From: Cherax quadricarinatus
Lineage: Eukaryota; Arthropoda; Malacostraca; Decapoda; Parastacidae
Length of the DNA stretch: 64,000 nucleotides
Assembly: GCF_038502225.1 (NCBI RefSeq)
Contig: NW_027196391.1
Location: forward strand, 1-64,000
Reading direction: 5' to 3'
The position numbers and the translations under genes are program-made. Positions within the stretch are counted from its first letter, which is position 1. Each line of letters begins with the position of its first letter. The notes below the pieces were generated by a model. The model ran no database searches. It was not told where the DNA came from and was given only the letters and a program-made list of their open reading frames with translations. Positions 1 to 9,461 of the stretch are shown here, piece after piece.

Positions 1-1258
1 AAAAAGGGAGACAGACATGAGGCACTAAACTACAGACCTGTATCACTAACGTGTATAGTATGCAAGGTCATGGAGAAGATCATCAGGAGGAGAGTGGTGG
101 GGCACCTGGAAAGAAACAAGTGTATAATTGACAACCAGCACGGTTTCAGGGAAGGAAAATCCTGTGTCACAAACCTACTAGAGTTTTATGACAAGGTGAC
201 AGAAGTAAGACAAGAGAGAGAGGGGTGGATCGACTGCATATTTTTGGACTGCAAGAAGGCCTTCGACACAGTTCCTCACAAGAGGTTACTGCAAAAGCTA
301 GAGGATCAGGCACACATAACAGGAAAGGCACTGCAATGGATCAGAGAATACCTGTCAGGGAGGCAACAACGAGTCATGGTACCCGACGAGGTGTCAGAGT
401 GGGCGCCTGTGACAAGCGGGGTTCCACAGGGGTCAGTCCTAGGACCTGTGCTGTTCTTGGTATATGTGAACGACATAACTGAAGGGATAGACTCAGAAGT
501 GTCCTTGTTTGCAGATGATGCGAAGTTAATGAGAAGAATCAAATCGGATGAGGATCAGGCAGGACTACAAAGAGACCTGGACAGGCTACAAGCCTGGTCC
601 AGCAACTGGCTCCTGTAATTTAACCCTGCCAAATGCAAAGTCATGAAGATTGGGGAAGGGCAAAGAAGACCGCAGACACAATATAGTTTAGATGGCCAAA
701 GACTGCAAACCTCACTCAAGGAAAAAGACCTGGGGGTGAGTATAACACCGAGCATATCTCCTGAGGCGCACATCAATCAGATACCTGCTGCAGCATACGG
801 GCGCCTGGCAAACCTACGGATAGCGTTCCGATACCTCAGTAAGGATTCGTTCAAGATTCTGTATACCATTTATGTCAGGCCCATACTGGAGTATGCAGCA
901 CCAGTTTGGAATCCACACCTAGTCAAGCACGTCAAGAAATCAGAGAAAGTGCAAAGGTTTGCAACAAGACTAGTCCCAGAGCTACGGGGATTGTCCTACG
1001 AAGGCTGAGGGAAATCGGCCTGACGACACTGGAGGACAGGAGGGTCAGGGGAGACATGATAACGACATATAAAATACTGCGCGGAATAGACAAGGTGGAC
1101 AAAGACGGGATGTTCCAGAGAAGGGACACAGACACAAGAGGTCACAATTGGAAGTTGAAGACTCAGATGAATCAAAGGGATGTTAGGAAGTATTTCTTCA
1201 GTCATAGAGTAGTCAGGCCGTGGAATAGCCTAGAAAGTGACGTAGTGGAGGCGGGAAC
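1..1258 (+). pseudogene. CR1/jockey-type LINE reverse transcriptase (5' truncated, broken)
   Basis: Open from the first base of the window, so the true start lies outside. The product is the reverse transcriptase of a non-LTR retrotransposon, copying its RNA at a nicked genomic target. Seen: NYRPVSLT near base 35, FLDCKKAFDTVPH (first catalytic Asp) near 245, GVPQGSVLGPVLF near 420, FADDAKL near 510, then the C-terminal RYLSKDSFKILYTIYVRPILEY block near 830. An in-frame TAA at 616-618 interrupts the protein; the same frame resumes and runs to a frameshift near 1000, after which LREIGLTTLEDRR continues in another frame. The reading is cut at 1266 by a Tigger element and resumes after 2616. CR1 versus jockey placement is from motif style only. 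Confidence 0.9.
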
Positions 1259-1703
1259 CATACATACAGTGGACCCCCACATACCGTCGGCATCACATAA
1301 CGTTCAATCCGCATACCGCTCGCTTTTATCGCAAAAATTTTGCCTCGATTACCGCTCAAAAACCCGCTCACCGCTGTTCGTCCGAGACGCGTCCAATGTG
1401 CGCCCTTAGCCAGCCTCACATGTGCCGCCGGTGGCATTGTTTACCAGCCAGCCTCCGCGGTAACATCCAAGCATACAATCGGAACATTTCGTATTATTAC
1501 AGTGTTTTTGGTGATTTTATCTGCAAAATAAGTGACCATGGGCCCCAAGAAAGCTTCTAGTGCCAACCCTACAGCAATAAGGGTGAGAATTACTATAGAG
1601 ATGAAGAAAAAGATCATTGATAAGTATGAAAGTGGAGTGCGTGTCTCCGAGCTGACCAGGTTGTATAATAAACCCCAATCAACCATCGCTACTATTGGTG
1701 GTA

Positions 1704-1966
1704 CAGCTGCTGCTGCTGCTGTACCACCGTCAGCTGCTGCTGCTGCTGCTGCTGTAGCACCATCAGCTGCTGCTGCTGCTGTAGTACCGTCTGCTGCTGC
1801 TGTAGCACTGTCAGCTGCTGCTGCTGTTGTACCACCGTCAGCTGCTGCTGCTGCTGCAGTAGTACCGTCTGCTGCTGCTGTAGTACCATCTGCTGCTGCT
1901 GTAGCATCGTCTGCTGCTGCTGTAGCACTGTCAGCTGCTGCTGCTGCTGCTGTAGCACTGTTGTTG
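1704..1966 (+). repeat. Interrupted GCT trinucleotide repeat
   Basis: Runs of 4 to 8 GCT triplets separated by short spacers of the type GTAGCACCGTCA or GTAGTACCGTCT. The triplets and spacers stay in frame for about 260 bases, so the transposase frame is not broken. The other two Tigger copies with this region lack it, which places the expansion after this copy formed. Confidence 0.95.
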
Positions 1967-1973
1967 GTGTGGC

Positions 1974-2132
1974 TTATTGAGAATACCAAGAAACAATTAA
2001 CCCCAGAGGATTTGCCACCCAGGATAACCCAAAAAAGTCAGTGTCATCGAAGACTGTCTAACTTATTTCCATTGGGGTCCTTAATCTTGTCTCCCAGGAT
2101 GCAACCCACACCAGTCGACTAACACCCAGGTG
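1974..2132 (-). repeat. tRNA-derived SINE fragment, body and core only
   Basis: Contains AGGATAACCCAAAAAAGTCA and the block TCCCAGGATGCAACCCACAC followed by CAGTCGACTAACACCCAGG. The second block is shared with the SINE at 43932-44101, which has the tRNA-like head. In sense orientation (minus strand) this piece covers the body and the GGGTTATCC core but lacks the RNA polymerase III head. It lies inside Tigger-1. Confidence 0.75.
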
Positions 2133-2616
2133 AACAGGAAAAAATGCCTGAAACTAGTGCTCATATTGGTGAATTTAAAGCCAGCAAAGGTTGGTTTGAG
2201 AGATTTAAGAATCGTAATGGCATACACAGTGTGATAAGGCCTGTTCTGGAAGAAAATGCCAAACAGGACCTACAGTACTCAGGAGGAAAAGGCACTCCCA
2301 GGACACAGTGTCTCATCAGTCATTGCTGCATCTTCAATAAAGGTAAGTGTCATTTATCCTTCATTTAGTAGAGTAGTACATGCACAATATATATTGTGCA
2401 TGTACTACTCTACTATTGTGCATGTATCCTTCTCTTTGTGTGTAGGAAAATGTATATTTCATGTGGTAAAAATTTTTTTTCATACTTTTGGGTGTCTTGC
2501 ACGGATTAATTTGATTTCCATTATTTCTTAGAGGGAAAATTCATTTGCATACCGATCATTTCGCATAACAATGAGCCCTCTTGCATGGATTCAAGTCGCT
2601 ATGCGAGGGTCCACTG

Positions 2617-2754
2617 TAGTTTTAAGGTGAGGTATGATAAAGCTCATAGGGCAGGGAGAGAGAGGACCTAGTAGCAATCAGCAAAGAGGCAGGGCCAGGA
2701 GCTATGACTCGACCCCTGCAACCACAAATAGGCGAGTACAAATAGGTGAGTACA
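2617..2754 (+). repeat. 3' end of the first LINE, after the Tigger insertion
   Basis: Continues the LINE protein interrupted at 1266 with SFKVRYDKAHRAGRERT and a TAG stop at 2669, then a short 3' UTR ending in two near-identical tail units AAATAGGCGAGTAC and AAATAGGTGAGTAC. Short tandem tail units instead of poly(A) are typical of CR1-like LINEs. The LINE ends directly against the 31-bp minisatellite. Confidence 0.88.
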
Positions 2755-3101
2755 TACAGTGATGGTGACACTATAACACTAGACATACAGTGATGGTGAC
2801 ACTATAACACTAGACCTACAGTGATGGTGACACTATAACACTAGACATACAGTGATGGTGACACTATAACACTAGACCTACAGTGATGGTGATACTATAA
2901 CACTAGACATACAGTGATGGTGACACTATAACACTAGACATGCAGTGATGGTGACACTATAACACTAGACCTAGTGATGGTGACACTATAACACTAGGCA
3001 TAAAGTGATGGTGACTCTATAACACTAGACATACAGTGATGGTGACACTATAACACTAGACATACAGTGATGGTGACACTATAACACTAGACATACAGTG
3101 A
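2755..3101. repeat. 31-bp minisatellite A, first block
   Basis: Eleven or so units of ATACAGTGATGGTGACACTA followed by TAACACTAGAC. Units differ by one to three bases, for example GACCTA for GACATA, and one unit lacks a few bases near 2970. The array is broken by LINE material at 3102 and 3550 and resumes at 3483 and 6486. Confidence 0.95.
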
Positions 3102-3482
3102 TTTAAATTCAAAGTTTATTCTCTATAAGGATTACAATGCTGAATTTACAGAATTTGGTTATTGTGTGGTTTACATGTAGTTAAATAATGATTACAGAGT
3201 GTACCACTAGAACACCTAGCATGGCTAGGCATTTTGGGCAGACTTAGTTTAATTCTTTATTTTAAAATATTACAAATAATGAGGTAAGTTGGTATTATGG
3301 CTAAGTGACTAAATACTAGTTTGTGAGTTTAGCAATGTGAATGCTTTTGTTTTGGCACAGTACATAGTTTCAGTATTGGAGTATCATAGGATTCATTATT
3401 TTAAGATTGAGATTAATATTTCTGTTTATGGTCAAATGGGTGAGTGAGTGTACGTGTGAACCAGCAGGTGGTATTCGTGTAG
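3102..3482 (-). repeat. Duplicated 3' UTR of the L2-like LINE
   Basis: This 381-bp segment is a near-identical copy of 3550-3930, the 3' UTR of the minus-strand LINE next to it. I see only a few differences, such as TTTTGGG against TTTCGGG and TTTTAAAAT against TTTTGAAAT. Both copies join the minisatellite at the same base of the unit (ACAGTGA then TTTAAATTC). The copy stops exactly where the neighbouring LINE's stop codon would follow. Together with the 67-bp array piece after it, it forms a 448-bp unit that fits a tandem duplication better than a second insertion. Confidence 0.9.
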
Positions 3483-3506
3483 TGTTATAGTGACACTATA
3501 ACACTA
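3480..3506. repeat. Perfect 13-bp-arm palindrome at the duplication junction
   Basis: TAGTGTTATAGTG, one central A, then CACTATAACACTA. The right arm is ordinary minisatellite A; the left arm is the same minisatellite sequence inverted, and occurs only here. Confidence 0.9.
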
Positions 3507-3549
3507 GACATACAGTGATGGTGACACTATAACACTAGACATACAGTGA
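3507..3549. repeat. 31-bp minisatellite A, short block
   Basis: Just over one further unit of minisatellite A between the two copies of the LINE 3' UTR, ending at the same unit position as the first block. Confidence 0.9.
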
Positions 3550-6485
3550 TTTAAATTCAAAGTTTATTCTCTATAAGGATTACAATGCTGAATTTACAGA
3601 ATTTGGTTATTGTGTGGTTTACATGTAGTTAAATAATGATTACAGAGTGTACCACTAGAACACCTAGCATGGCTAGGCATTTCGGGCAGACTTAGTTTAA
3701 TTCTTTATTTTGAAATATTACAAATAATGAGGTAAGTTGGTATTATGGCTAAGTGACTAAATACTAGTTTGTGAGTTTAGCAATGTGAATACTTTTGTTT
3801 TGGCACAGTACATAGTTTCAGTATTGGAGTATCATAGGATTCATTATTTTAAGATTGAGATTAATATTTCTGTTTATGGTCAAATGGGTGAGTGAGTGTA
3901 CGTGTGAACCAGCAGGTGGTATTCGTGTAGTTAGTTGATGGGGTGTATCAGGGAGATAAGATGTTTTCTAATGGTAGTTTTGAAGGTGATGAATGTGTCT
4001 GCAGTTCTAGAGTTCTCAGGTAGGGTGTTCCAGATTTTAGGGCCTTTGACATACATTGAATTTTTGTAAAGGTTTAGTCGGACACAGGGAATGTCGTAGA
4101 GATGTTTGTGTCTGGTGTTATGCCTGTGGGTTCTGTCACAACTATCAAGAAAGTGTTTTAGGTCAAGGTTGATATTGGAGTTTAAGGTCCTGAAGATGTA
4201 GATTGCACAGTAGTAAGTGTGGATGTACTGAACAGGGAGTAAGTTTAGATCTATGAAGAGTGGGGGGGTGTGTTGCCAGGGATGGGATTTAGTGATTATT
4301 CTTACTGCAGCTTTTTGTTGGGCTATTATTGGCTTTAGGTGTGTTGCTGCAGTTGATCCCCAAGCACAAATAGCATAGGTGAGGTATGGATAAATAAGTG
4401 AGTGGTATAGTGTGAGAAGGGCATTTTGCGGCACGTAGTATCGTATCTTGGAGAGGATCCCAACCGTTTTGGATACTTTTTTGGCTATATGCTGGATATG
4501 GGTGCTGAAATTCAGGTTGTTGTCAAGGTATAGGCCTAGGAATTTGCCCTCATTATGTCTGGTAATTAGAGTGTTGTCGATCTTAATGTTAATTTGTGCA
4601 TCTCCTGCTCTGCTACCAAACATAATATAGTAGGTTTTGTCAGTGTTAAGCGTAAGTTTATTGGCTGTCATCCAAGTCGATATTTTGATCAGCTCCTTGT
4701 TAACAATGGTGTTGAGGGTGGCAAGATTAGGGTGAGAGATGACCTAAGTCGTGTCGTCAGCAAAGAGAATGGGTTTCAGGTGTTGGGATATGTTTGGAAG
4801 ATCATTGAAGTATATGAGGAAGAGCAGGGGACCAAGGACACTTCCCTGCGGAACTCCAGTATCAAGTGGCCGTGTTGTTGATGCTGTGTCTTTAATGGTG
4901 ACATACTGATACCTATTAGTAAGGCAAGATTTGAAATAAGCAAGCGCATGGCCTCTTATACCGTAATGGTCAAGTTTGTGGAGTAGGATGCCGTGGTCTA
5001 CTGTGTCAAAAGCTTTTCTTAGGTCAATAAAAATTCCTAGTGGATATTCCTTATTTTCCAATGCTGTGTAAAGCAGATCTAGCATTTTTATGATTGCATC
5101 ATTAGTGCTTTTATTTTTCCTGAATCCAAATTGGCAGGGGTTGAGTATGTTTTGTGCCGTCATAAATGAATATAGTCTCCTGTGCACGAGTTTCTCAAAG
5201 ATTTTGGATAGCAATGGTAAGTTTGATATTGGCCTATAGTTGTTTAAGTCTGTAGGGTCACCACCTTTATGTATTGGTGTAACCCTTGCCATCTTGAGTA
5301 GTTTCGGGAAGGTGCTAGTTTCTAGTGACTTGTTAAAAGTAATGAAATGGTATGCGAAAGGACATGGGCCGCTCGCTTGTACAGTAATGGTGGACATGAG
5401 ACAGATTCCCTGAGTTATTTTTAAGTGACTTTATAATCTCGGTGACTTCCGTGGGCTCAGTTGGTGCAAGATAGAAGGAATTTGGGAAATTCCCATCTAG
5501 GTAGTTCCCGGCATGGGCATTGGTATGTGGGATTTTATTGGCGAGATTAGATCCTATGGTTGAGAAGAAGTCGTTTATCTTGTTAGCTGTGTCAGTGGGA
5601 TGAAGTGGTGTTTCATTAGGTTTAGTTAGGACAATATTCTTGTTTTTTTCAGTTTGTGGGTCCCTAGAATCTGAGTGTTTTCCAGGTCTTTTTTTATATC
5701 TCCTCTAGTGTCTGTGAATCTACTGGAGTAGTATAGTTGTTTGGCTTTCTTTATTACTTTGGTGAGAACTGATGAGTAGTGTTTAAGAATATCTTTGTGT
5801 ATTAAGCCCTGTCTATATTGCTTTTCATATTGGTGTTTCTTGTCAATGGATTTCAGAATGGTGCTGGTTAGCCATGGGCAACCAAGCCATTTGTTTGTGA
5901 TCTGTTTTGTTTTTATAGGGCAATGTTTGTTGTATAGTCTAAGTAATTTGTTAAGAAAAATGTCTGTCCAGTCATCAATACCATTGGCCTTGGAGAATTC
6001 TGTAGGCCAGTCAACAGTCTCTAGGTCAGCTGTGAACTTCCTTATTGAGGCCTCATCATGGAGTCTAAATGAGACTTTGTTGTATTCAAGTGGTGGTTTA
6101 CTAATGTTTGTCAGGAGGAAGGTAGGGTAGTGGTCTGTAGTGCTATCTGTGATTATCCCTGATTTAAGGGGGCTAGTATATTGGTCCATATGTGGTCTAT
6201 TATGGTTGCACTTGTCTCAGTGAGCCTGGTTGGTTTAGTTATTGTTGGTATGAGAAGTGCGTTGTTCATATTGTTGATGAAATCAGTTACAGGCTGATTA
6301 TCTAGTAAGCCAAGGTTGATGTTGAAGTCTCCAGCTAAGAGAAGGTGGTGCTTATTCATTTGTCTGTTTGCTATTAGTGACTTTAATTTCTCACTGAAAT
6401 TTGGGATGTTTGTGTGAGGTATCCGGTAAATGGCACCGATTGTTATAGGTGTCTTAAGGTTTTTTACAGTAAAATTAGCAAAAAT
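3550..6485 (-). mobile_element. L2/CR1-like LINE, 5' truncated, inserted in minisatellite A
   Basis: The element reads right to left. Its 3' end (GAGAATAAACTTTGAATTTAAA on the minus strand) abuts the minisatellite at 3549 and its truncated 5' end abuts it again near 6486. It contains part of the endonuclease, the reverse transcriptase and the C-terminal domain, and a 381-bp 3' UTR with an AATAAA motif close to the end. It is the same family as the nearly complete LINE at 48029-54828, which supplied the reference for reading its breaks. Confidence 0.88.
3931..6359 (-). pseudogene. Endonuclease-reverse transcriptase of the L2-like LINE (broken)
   Basis: In protein order: endonuclease fragment with LLLAGDFNINLG and IIDHIWTN (6359-6153), then TDHYPTF and the linker with NKWLGCPWLTSTILKSIDKKHQYEKQYRQG (quoted as one block only for identification by its first residues NKWLGCPW) down to 5626, the RT domain with NYRPISNL, FIDLRKAFDTVDHG, GVPQGSVLGPLLF and ILFADDTT (5397-4744), and the C-terminal part with AWGSTAATHLKPI (4671-3931). 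A TAG at 4744-4746 falls directly after the FADD motif where Tyr is expected; the frame is unchanged across it. Further frameshifts lie at 6153-6189 and 5400-5626. It cannot make a working protein. Confidence 0.88.
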
Positions 6486-6681
6486 GTGATGGTGACACTA
6501 TAACACTAGACATAGTGATGGTGACACTATACATACAGTGATGGTGACACTATAACACTAGACATACAGTGATGGTGACACTATAACACTAGACATAGTG
6601 ATGGTGACACTATACATACAGTGATGGTGACACTATAACACTAGACATACAGTGATGGTGACACTATAACACTAGACATAC
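6486..6681. repeat. 31-bp minisatellite A, third block
   Basis: Resumes GTGATGGTGACACTATAACA after the LINE. Two units are shortened (CATAGTGATGGTGACACTAT then CATACAG), giving a repeated long-short pattern seen twice between 6515 and 6630. Confidence 0.92.
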
Positions 6682-6789
6682 CTGTGCTGGAGAACATAGT
6701 GTGTGGAAAGCATCGTGAGTCAGGGTCGTGGGTTCGGCCGCTGTGTAAGGTTTGTTAGGCATCATCGTTGATGTGTACGACGGTCCCAC

Positions 6790-7940
6790 TGTAACATGAC
6801 CACTGGTGAAACACATGTAGTGTAGTACCAGTGTAATAACACTGCTGAAACACATGTCGTACCACGGTAACAACACTGGTGAAACACATGTAGCACCACT
6901 GTGACACTGGCAAGACATACATAGCACCACTGTAACATTGTGAGGCATACATAGCACCACTGTAACATTGGTGAGACATACATATCACCACTGTAACACT
7001 GGCAATACATACATGGCACCACTGTAACACTAGTGAGACATACATAACACCACAGTAACACTGATGAGACATACATAGCACTACTGTAACATTGGTGAGA
7101 CATACATAACACCACTGTAACATTGGTGAGACATACATAACACCACTGTAACATTGGTGAGACATAGCACAAATGTAACACTGGTGAGACATACATTACA
7201 CCACTGTAACTTTGGTGAGACATACATAGCACCACTGTAACATTGGTGAGACATACATAACACCACTGTAACACTGGTGAGACATACATAACACCACTGT
7301 AACACTGGTGAGACATACATAGCATCACTGTAACATTGGTGAGACATACATAACACCACTGTAACATTGGTGAGACATACATAACACCACTGTAACATTG
7401 GTGAGACATAGCACAAATGTAACACTGGTGAGACATACATTACACCACTGTAACTTTGGTGAGACATACATAGCACCACTGTAACATTGGTGAGACATAC
7501 ATAACACCACTGTAACACTGGTGAGACATACATAACACCACTGTAACACTGGTGAGACATACATAGCATCACTGTAACATTGGTGAGACATACATAACAC
7601 CACTGTAACACTGGTGAGACATACATAACACCACTGTAACATTGGTGAGACATACATAACACCACTGTAACACTGGTGAGACATACATAGCACCACTGTA
7701 ACATTGGTGAGACATACATAACACCACTGTAACACTGGTGAGACATACATAACACCACTGTAACATTGGTGAGACATACATAGCACCACTGTAATATTGG
7801 TGAGACATACATAACACCACTGTAATATTGGTGAGACATACATAACACCACTGTAATATTGGTGAGACATACATAACACCACTGTAATACTGGTGAGACA
7901 TACATAGCACCACTGTAATACTGGTGAGACATACATAGCA
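6790..7940. repeat. 31-bp minisatellite B with higher-order repeat
   Basis: About 37 units of GTGAGACATACATAACACCA then CTGTAACATTG. One 27-bp unit (GAGACATAGCACAAATGTAA, beginning near 7159 and again near 7403) recurs 244 bases apart, and the seven following units match base for base, so a 244-bp higher-order unit is present at least twice. Units near 7790-7920 carry TAATATTGG or TAATACTGG variants and form a separate local group. Because 31 is not a multiple of 3 and no frame has a stop, the minus strand is open for over 1 kb; this is not evidence for a protein. Confidence 0.95.
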
Positions 7941-8209
7941 CCTGTGAAAATATGTCTGGACTGCCTCCAAGTGAGTCACTTACCCTGGCAAGCTCTGTTG
8001 ACACCGAGCTCTGAGGTCGGTACCTCAGCCTCACAAGTGGCTTATAGGACAGATTTTCATAAATGACTGATGTTGCGAGAAATCTCGCCTGCATGCACGT
8101 TTAAAGGACTAACTTACTTGGTGATGTAGAAGCTATTATGGTCTTCAACCTCCCTAAGCTTAGCCCCTTGGACTTCCCCTCAGAAACCACATGCAACCGG
8201 GAGCCTTAA
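7941..8209 (-). repeat. Left direct repeat (LTR part) of the BEL/Pao remnant
   Basis: 269 bp matching 13273-13541 with about a dozen differences. The two copies enclose BEL/Pao gag and protease pieces on the minus strand, so they are most simply parts of the two LTRs. The left copy joins minisatellite B abruptly at 7941. At 8206-8209 it has an undisturbed TTAA followed by TTCCTG; at the same TTAA the right copy is interrupted by a piggyBac end. Confidence 0.75.
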
Positions 8210-8972
8210 TTCCTGCAATATTCGATCGTTATTAGTGACCTGCCTGCACCTCAGAAATTCCTATTTCCAAGGGGGGTGAAACCCCTAGAATACTATGCAG
8301 AAAGTGACACTAGCTTCTAGGCTGACTAGAGATGCTGGTATGTACTGAGCATGCACTGCCAGCTGCACAAAGGCCTACAGCTCAACTCACTTGCAACTTT
8401 CCCCAGACACTGGCCAGAATCTTAAGAAAAAGTGGAGGTTTTGTCTTACTGTATGGGCCTGACGGAGGAGGTCATCTACGGTACATCGAGGTGCCTCCAC
8501 CAGATTTCCCCAAGTCTAATATGTGAAGACACATGGGGGGCACCGCCTGCTGATCACGGCACGTGTTGTTCAGATGGTGTCTAGTCATAGAAGAAAGCTC
8601 TGGCATCTTCGAGACCCGCGCCTCGTCGTTCAAACTGGGGCTGCCAGTTTTCCATGGCTAACATAACCTAGTGTTTGCCTACATTTGGCCTATTACTACC
8701 TATGTTAAGGTCTTAGGTCTATATTATAATTATGTACAGTTGCCTCAATAATCCTAATATTAGTGTACTAACAGTATAAACTATCTACTTCTTCCCTGAA
8801 GGGTAAATTTATCAATTAAGAAGTACCTTCCAACCACCTTCGCCAACCCGGGTGAGTGTGTTTGTGTTTTGGGTGGGTGTAAGGGCCCTCGAACGGTGTG
8901 TTTTTCCCCATTGGGACTTCTCGGACCGAATAAGTTCCAACATCCTCCTGCCGGCGAAGGTAGGTGCTAAGT
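8210..8972. other. BEL/Pao 3' region, no gene seen
   Basis: Lies between the left direct repeat and the last BEL reading frame. It may include the rest of the LTR and 3' untranslated sequence. I see no recognisable protein motif; the 64-codon frame at 8332-8526 has no family resemblance I know. Confidence 0.5.
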
Positions 8973-9461
8973 CTAAATCAAGTTCACCTTCCGCGAGCCC
9001 CCACGGCGGACCCTGGACATGAGTGCCGTCCGGCCACTCTCGCCAAGCAGACTCCGGTCTAACTTCAACCGTCCAGTTTCCCCTGCGTGGACCTCTGGGG
9101 GTGTAAACTTGTTGGTTCTGGTAGTCTTAGTACCCTTTCCTTTAACTTTAACATCTTTCGTATGTCTAGCCTTGACTGAGTGGCTCCATACTTTCCCACC
9201 CAGTGGCCCACATGCCCTGGTAGCCTTTCCTCCCGCTGATACGAGGTTCCCTGGATTTAATGGCAATCTATCTCCCTCTTTACGTACCCTGTAAAAGTGT
9301 TTTCCCAAGGTGGCCGAGTGTTCGTCACTCCCTACCTGGTTCAGCTTCCCTGGCAGTTCATCGTGTATACTGGTACTCATTATCACTACTCCCCCAGCTA
9401 TCATGGGGACAGCTTCTTCTCTATCTGGTGTGGCAGGGAATTCCAGGTGGAATCCTGCCAC
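8973..9461 (-). CDS. Unassigned 162-codon frame of the BEL/Pao element
   Basis: Rich in Lys, Arg and Gly (VKVKGKGTKTTRTNKF and RVRRGGSRKVNLI), following the protease piece on the same strand with a 40-base overlap in a different frame. No RT, RNase H or integrase motif is present. It could be the C-terminal remainder of pol after an internal deletion, or chance coding of the 3' UTR. Function not assigned. Confidence 0.3.
   Translation of the reverse strand: MAGFHLEFPATPDREEAVPMIAGGVVIMSTSIHDELPGKLNQVGSDEHSATLGKHFYRVRKEGDRLPLNPGNLVSAGGKATRACGPLGGKVWSHSVKARHTKDVKVKGKGTKTTRTNKFTPPEVHAGETGRLKLDRSLLGESGRTALMSRVRRGGSRKVNLI

Larger units (their letters stand above)
1538..2368 (+). pseudogene. Tigger transposase remnant with alanine-rich insertion
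   Basis: Starts with ATG at 1538 (MGPKKASS), the start shared with the copies at 34247 (minus) and 41566. Residues 1-50 form the CENP-B/Psq-like helix-turn-helix (KKIIDKYESGVRVSELTRLYN). At STIATI the protein changes to about 90 residues of Ala, Val, Pro and Ser coded by a GCT repeat, replacing the AKK...DVER linker of the other copies, and returns to family sequence at LLLVW. A SINE fragment follows, with a stop near 2120. A later piece (2144-2368) has FKASKGWFERFKNRNGIHS and then jumps to 3' UTR. No DDE catalytic block remains, so it cannot be an active transposase. Confidence 0.85.
1267..2616 (+). mobile_element. Tigger/pogo-type DNA transposon, internally deleted (Tigger-1)
   Basis: Begins CAGTGGACCC and ends GGGTCCACTG, flanked on both sides by TA, the usual target duplication of Tc1/mariner-pogo elements. 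It sits inside the LINE above: deleting the element plus one TA makes the LINE frame continue as GTIHSFKVRYDKAH. The interior holds the start of a Tigger transposase, an alanine-coding triplet repeat, a SINE fragment, a short middle piece of transposase and the 3' UTR. The catalytic DDE half is missing, so this copy is non-autonomous. Confidence 0.9.

Noticed and set aside
3102..3482. Independent second insertion of the LINE at the same target
   Set aside because: Truncation exactly at the coding end and an identical array phase on both sides fit a tandem duplication better, though reinsertion is not excluded.
6790..7940. CRISPR array
   Set aside because: Units are directly adjacent with no unique spacers, the genome is eukaryotic, and no cas genes exist.
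7081..8094. 337-codon open frame with repeated MSHQCYSGVMYVS
   Set aside because: A 31-bp repeat without stops in any frame automatically gives a long frame with a 31-residue period. There is no start context or family match.
8973..9461. BEL integrase or RT domain in the downstream frame
   Set aside because: No catalytic motif or zinc site can be found; left as unassigned.
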